Assembly: GCA_028824015.1 (NCBI GenBank) | Contig: JAPPFC010000036.1 | Location: forward strand, 62,001 to 126,000 | Length of the DNA: 64,000 bases | Source of the DNA: a bacterium | GTDB lineage: Bacteria > Actinomycetota > Acidimicrobiia > Spongiisociales > ZC4RG35 | Reading direction: 5' to 3' | In this document: positions 60,964 through 64,000 of the stretch, in pieces | Numbering within the stretch: position 1 is the first letter of the stretch | How the letters are laid out: each line of letters begins with the position of its first letter | Position numbers and translations under genes: made by a program | The notes under the pieces: model-generated | What the model was told of the DNA's origin: nothing | The model's database searches: none | What the model saw: only the letters and a program-made list of their open reading frames with translations

Positions 60964-61767
60964 CTAAGGCTCGAATATCTGAGCGCCGTACAACTCCAGA
61001 TTCGCCCTTCTCACAGATTCCCGCCCACTCTGGGATCCCAACCATCCGACGAAAGCCAGTGCCTCATCCGATACCGGCGAGCCCTTGACCGCCATGGCCC
61101 GATACGGGTTCGCCAGCCCTGCGGGATCCAGGGCCGCGTCCACCAGCCCCGTGGCCTCCCCGGCGGTCAGGAAGACGCTCACCTCCACCAGAACGAAGGC
61201 GTCCCTCTGGGAAGCCACCTGCAGGGTCAGACCCATTCCCTGCCGTGTCTCCACATACCACTCCCTCTCGGCCGGATCCACCCCCGCCCGATCCCAGATC
61301 TCCCTCTCCACCTGGTAGGTACCGGAGCCGTCAACCCGGCTGACGAACGAATGACCCTGTTCGGCGATCCTTCGGAACGCCTCAACCGCCGACACTCCCC
61401 CCAACGCACCGGCCCTCTGCGGGGGGCCGGCCAGGATGAACCGACTCGAAAACACTTCCGACGCCAACTCCGCCCTTCCTTCGGAGATGAAGCGCTCCTC
61501 CAGGGCAGGGTCGTGGGTGATGGTCACATCTGCCGATCCCGCCTCGGCCAGAGCCAACGCCCGGGCAGTCGGGGCGCCCACCACACTCAAACGCACGCCC
61601 GGACGCCCCGCCTCATAGTCGGCCGTCACCCTTTCCAAGAGTCTGCCGTCCACCAAGGTCGTACCGGCCACCACCGTCACCCTGGTCCGGTCCGGCGAGC
61701 ATCCCGTCAGGGCTCCCGCTGCCAGCCCGGCCGCCAGGACCGCCGCCAGCCATGACCGGCGTCCCAT
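60964..61767 (-). CDS. tupA: tungstate ABC transporter substrate-binding lipoprotein (TupA-like)
   Basis: A 267-residue TupA-type oxyanion binding protein. Signal peptide ends in AGALTGC, a lipobox. TTLVDGRLLERVTADYEAGRPGVRLSVVG resembles the TupA T-T-T-S-T-x-D-x-G-L-L lead; SRVDGSGTYQVE corresponds to the S-R-G-D-x-S-G-T oxyanion loop; NPYRAMAVKGSP is the C-terminal block. It captures tungstate (or molybdate) for the adjacent permease and ATPase. The gene order permease-ATPase-binding protein and one-base spacing show one operon. Preference for W over Mo is inferred from the family. Confidence 0.85.
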   Translation of the reverse strand: MGRRSWLAAVLAAGLAAGALTGCSPDRTRVTVVAGTTLVDGRLLERVTADYEAGRPGVRLSVVGAPTARALALAEAGSADVTITHDPALEERFISEGRAELASEVFSSRFILAGPPQRAGALGGVSAVEAFRRIAEQGHSFVSRVDGSGTYQVEREIWDRAGVDPAEREWYVETRQGMGLTLQVASQRDAFVLVEVSVFLTAGEATGLVDAALDPAGLANPYRAMAVKGSPVSDEALAFVGWLGSQSGRESVRRANLELYGAQIFEP

Positions 61768-61768
61768 C

Positions 61769-62755
61769 TCAGCCGCCGGGGAGCAGCCGCACTGCAGATG
61801 CCTTCACCCCGGTGACGACCCTCGATCCGACCTGCAGGCCCATCTCGTCCATCGCTCCCGGAGTGATCACCGCGGTAAGCTCCACTCCCCCCACATCCAC
61901 CTCCAACTCCACCCAGCGACCGCCCTGACGGACTTCAGCCACCCTGCCCGCCCACCGGTTGCGCACCGAGCCGGACCCTTCTCCGGCGCCCAGCATCGCC
62001 ACCGACTCTCCCCGGAACAGCACCCGGCAAGGAGTCCCCACCTCGACGTTCCCCACACCCCGCACCTGCACGGATCCCACCTTGGCTATCGCAAAGCCTC
62101 CCCTTCGAGCCACCCCCACTCCCTCCCACAGGTTGGAGACCCCCACTATCCCCGCCACCCGGGAGTCGCTCGGGTGAGACAACACCTCCCCGAGAGGTCC
62201 CTGCTGACGAATCCGACCCTCCACCAGCACGGCCATGTGGGTGCCCAGCGCGGCGGCTGTCTCCAGGTCGTGCGTGACGATCACCGCTCCCCGTTCTCCC
62301 ACCCCCTCGGCGATCAGCCTGGCCACCGCGGCCCGGTCCTCGGCGTCAATGGGCGCCAGGGGCTCGTCCAGCAGCACCCACGGTTCCGGCCGGGCAAGAA
62401 CCCGGGAGAGGGCGATCCTCTGTCTCTCCCCGCCGCTCAGAAGGCCGGCAGGCTCTGACAGCCGGTCCCCCATCCCCAATCGGGCGGCGAGTTCTGTGGC
62501 GAGGGCGGATCGGCGCGCGTCCAGGCCCAACCCCAGGTTCCAACCGGTCCCTCCCCGGAACAGATGGGGGGTCTGGGGCAGGTAGGCGCAGTCCCAATCC
62601 GGTCCCCCGGGGAGGGTCCCCGCCAGCAATCTCAGCAGGGTCGTCTTGCCGGCGCCGTTGGGCCCGAACACCACCGTCCGGCGACCCTTGATCAACTCCA
62701 GTCCCTCCACGTCCAGCACAGGATCACGACTCGGGTAACGAAACGAGACTCTCAT
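61769..62755 (-). CDS. tupC: tungstate/molybdate ABC transporter ATPase with TOBE domain
   Basis: A 328-residue ABC ATPase. Walker A TVVFGPNGAGKTTLLRLL, Q-loop YLPQTPHLFRGG, signature LLSGGERQRIALSRVLARP, Walker B WVLLDEPLAPID and the switch His AVIVTHDLETA are all intact. Residues about 225-325 form Mop/TOBE modules (NRWAGRVAEVRQGGRWVELEVDVGG, VITPGAMDEMGLQVGSRVVTGVKASAVRL) that bind oxyanion. Start overlaps the permease stop by four bases. Confidence 0.88.
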   Translation of the reverse strand: MRVSFRYPSRDPVLDVEGLELIKGRRTVVFGPNGAGKTTLLRLLAGTLPGGPDWDCAYLPQTPHLFRGGTGWNLGLGLDARRSALATELAARLGMGDRLSEPAGLLSGGERQRIALSRVLARPEPWVLLDEPLAPIDAEDRAAVARLIAEGVGERGAVIVTHDLETAAALGTHMAVLVEGRIRQQGPLGEVLSHPSDSRVAGIVGVSNLWEGVGVARRGGFAIAKVGSVQVRGVGNVEVGTPCRVLFRGESVAMLGAGEGSGSVRNRWAGRVAEVRQGGRWVELEVDVGGVELTAVITPGAMDEMGLQVGSRVVTGVKASAVRLLPGG

Positions 62756-63444
62756 GGCCCATCTCCTCCCAGCCGGCCCACGGCTATGTTCACCAACAGG
62801 GCGATGACCAGCAACACCGCGCCGGCCGCCACCGCCGCCCCGAACCGCGCCTGGCGGGACTCCTCAACGATCAGGGTGGTCAGCACTCGCGTCTCCCCCA
62901 CGATGTTGCCACCCACCACCAGCACCGCTCCCACCTCGGCCACCACCCTCCCGAAGGAAGCCGCCACCGCGGTGGCCACTCCTGCTCGCGCCTCCCGCAC
63001 CGCGACCATCCCCCGCGCCACCCGCCCCAGGCCCAGAGCGGCCAATTGCTCCATCGGGACCCTGCCCAAGCCTCTGATGGATCCGGAGACGACCCCGGCC
63101 GCGACCGGGGTTGCCAGGATCACTTGGGCAATCACCATCGCGGCTGGGGTGAAGATCAGACCGAGGCCCCCCAGCGGACCCGAACGCCAGAACACCAGGA
63201 GGAGGAGAAGTCCGGCCAGCACGGGTGGAAACCCCATCCCGACGCTCACCGCCAGTCGCAGGACTCCTCTTCCCCGAAACCGGCCGAGCGCCAGAGCCGC
63301 TCCCAGGGGAACCCCCAGGAGCGCCCCTATCGCGGTGGAGGCGGCGGAGACCGCGAGAGTCAGAGCCACCACTGTCCAGAGTTCGGGACCGGCGCGGGAA
63401 AGAACCTCGACCGCGTCCGCCAGTACTTCCCACAGGAACTCCAT
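62752..63444 (-). CDS. tupB: tungstate ABC transporter permease (TupB-like)
   Basis: A 230-residue permease with five spans. The sequence ALTLAVSAASTAIGALLGVPLGAALALGRF then GFPPVLAGLLLLLVFWRSGPLGG is typical of TupB/ModB-type permeases, and AALGLGRVARGMVAVREARAGVATAVAASFGRVVAEVGAVLVVGGNI contains the EAA-like region. ATG 63444. It is preceded by a possible 39-residue peptide on the same strand. Confidence 0.85.
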   Translation of the reverse strand: MEFLWEVLADAVEVLSRAGPELWTVVALTLAVSAASTAIGALLGVPLGAALALGRFRGRGVLRLAVSVGMGFPPVLAGLLLLLVFWRSGPLGGLGLIFTPAAMVIAQVILATPVAAGVVSGSIRGLGRVPMEQLAALGLGRVARGMVAVREARAGVATAVAASFGRVVAEVGAVLVVGGNIVGETRVLTTLIVEESRQARFGAAVAAGAVLLVIALLVNIAVGRLGGDGP

Positions 63445-63456
63445 CCTGCCCCTGCC

Positions 63457-63576
63457 TCAACGCCGCTGCAAAGACCGACCCGACGAGCTGCGCCGGGAGT
63501 AAGCCAGGTAGCAGAGTATCCCGACGGTCGTCACCGGAACCCCCCAGACCAGAAACAGGTATACCCCGGTGCGCAT
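63457..63576 (-). CDS. possible 39-residue membrane peptide upstream of tupB
   Basis: An uninterrupted 40-codon frame, MRTGVYLFLVWGVPVTT, with one hydrophobic span (residues 4-26) and a basic tail (RRSSSGRSLQRR). It ends 12 bases before the tupB ATG on the same strand, so it may be a leader or small subunit. There is no strong SD. The pattern (short span, positive C-terminus) is like known small membrane proteins but chance is not excluded. Confidence 0.45.
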   Translation of the reverse strand: MRTGVYLFLVWGVPVTTVGILCYLAYSRRSSSGRSLQRR

Positions 63577-63655
63577 ACCGTTGATGCTAGCTTTTTCGGC
63601 GGTTTCGGTTCCTCGGTCCCAGTTAGGTCGCTAATGGAAACCTAAAGGAGGGACC

Positions 63656-64000
63656 TTGAGGATCCAGGTTCGTAGTCTTAGGGATGGCATCGACCCTGGA
63701 GAGTCCTTGGCCCGCAACACAACATCAAAGACCTTTCCCAAGCGGACCGTGGGGTTGGCGGTCTTCATCCTCGTGCTGGTCGGGTTGACCGCCAGGGAAA
63801 TGCTCTCGGAACCGGCTCCGGAGACCTCCGATGACGCAAGCCTGGTCATAGGAACATTGTTCCCGATCACCGGAGACCTGGCCTCGTTCGGCCCGACTCT
63901 CACCGCCGCTGCCCGGCTGGCGGTGGAGGACCTCAATGCGGCCGGCGGGGTACTGGGCGCCGAGGTCACCCTCTACGAGGCCGACTCGGGAGATCTCAGC
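63656..64000 (+). CDS. ABC transporter substrate-binding protein, branched-chain amino acid type (5' part)
   Basis: 115 codons, cut by the right edge. TTG 63656 has an excellent SD, AAAGGAGGGACC directly before it. A signal/anchor (TVGLAVFILVLVGLTA) is followed by LVIGTLFPITGDLASFGPTLTAAARLAVEDLNAAGGVLGAEVTLYEADSGD, the typical LivJ-type periplasmic binding protein N-terminus (G-x-L-x-P-x-T-G-x-x-A-x-x-G). The substrate cannot be told. It is divergent from the tungstate operon. Confidence 0.85.
   Translation, partial: MRIQVRSLRDGIDPGESLARNTTSKTFPKRTVGLAVFILVLVGLTAREMLSEPAPETSDDASLVIGTLFPITGDLASFGPTLTAAARLAVEDLNAAGGVLGAEVTLYEADSGDLS

Overview
The window is gene-dense, high-GC bacterial DNA that looks like an uncultured actinobacterium, perhaps of the Acidimicrobiia type (inference). 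The support is an exact Gram-positive/actinobacterial LexA box in front of recA, frequent GTG and TTG starts, many 4-base ATGA/GTGA overlaps, several promoters whose -10 box lies only 6-8 bases before the start codon (leaderless mRNAs), a DUF222-HNH protein and an Lrp/ald pair arranged as in mycobacteria. Nothing marks it as plasmid, phage or CRISPR-bearing.

Layout. 1-14.2 kb is core metabolism: recA (cut by the left edge) with its SOS promoter, thpR-cinA-histidinol phosphatase, an archaeal-type GAPDH-like gene, leuCD, xpt, an SCP2 protein, mdh, gltX-FAH hydrolase-ilvE, pgpA and a thioesterase. 14.2-16.8 kb is a small lower-GC insert with a DUF222-HNH protein and a divergent PD-(D/E)XK (HsdR-N type) protein behind an operator-like inverted repeat. 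16.8-22.7 kb holds a sarcosine-oxidase-like flavoprotein, PPK2, an MT-A70 methylase, a beta-clamp (DnaN) homologue, an Lgt-like membrane protein and a TlpA-like lipoprotein. tRNA-Asn, two SsuC-like permeases, the Lrp-ald pair and an oxidoreductase follow.

28.5-34.9 kb is a complete, tightly overlapping System I cytochrome c maturation operon, ccmABCDEFHIG, including a 36-residue CcmD. Facing it, at 36.3-38.8 kb on the minus strand, are three tandem genes for thioredoxin-fold lipoproteins. Each is interrupted by one in-frame TGA at exactly the first position of the CxxC motif (FWAEW-TGA-P-x-C). Each TGA is followed at the same distance by a hairpin with an AGUU loop. I read these as three selenocysteine proteins with UxxC active sites, tethered to the outer membrane face by linkers of about 10, 100 and 188 residues. 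This is the main discovery candidate of the window.

38.9-42.4 kb holds trpD, an aquaporin, RNase P RNA (rnpB) and an EEP-fold nuclease. 42.4-50.4 kb is a minus-strand catabolic cluster (M20 and M81 metallopeptidase-family enzymes, a Gfo/Idh/MocA dehydrogenase, an MBL hydrolase, and a carbohydrate-type ABC importer without ATPase). 50.6-59.4 kb holds an acidic membrane-anchored protein, an aspartate-type aminotransferase, a degenerate MDR dehydrogenase, an MFS transporter, MscS, a VanW protein, a YdeI-like protein and a small conserved protein. 59.5-63.6 kb holds pyk and a tungstate importer (tupBCA) with a possible 39-residue membrane peptide in front. The right edge cuts a branched-chain-amino-acid-type binding protein.
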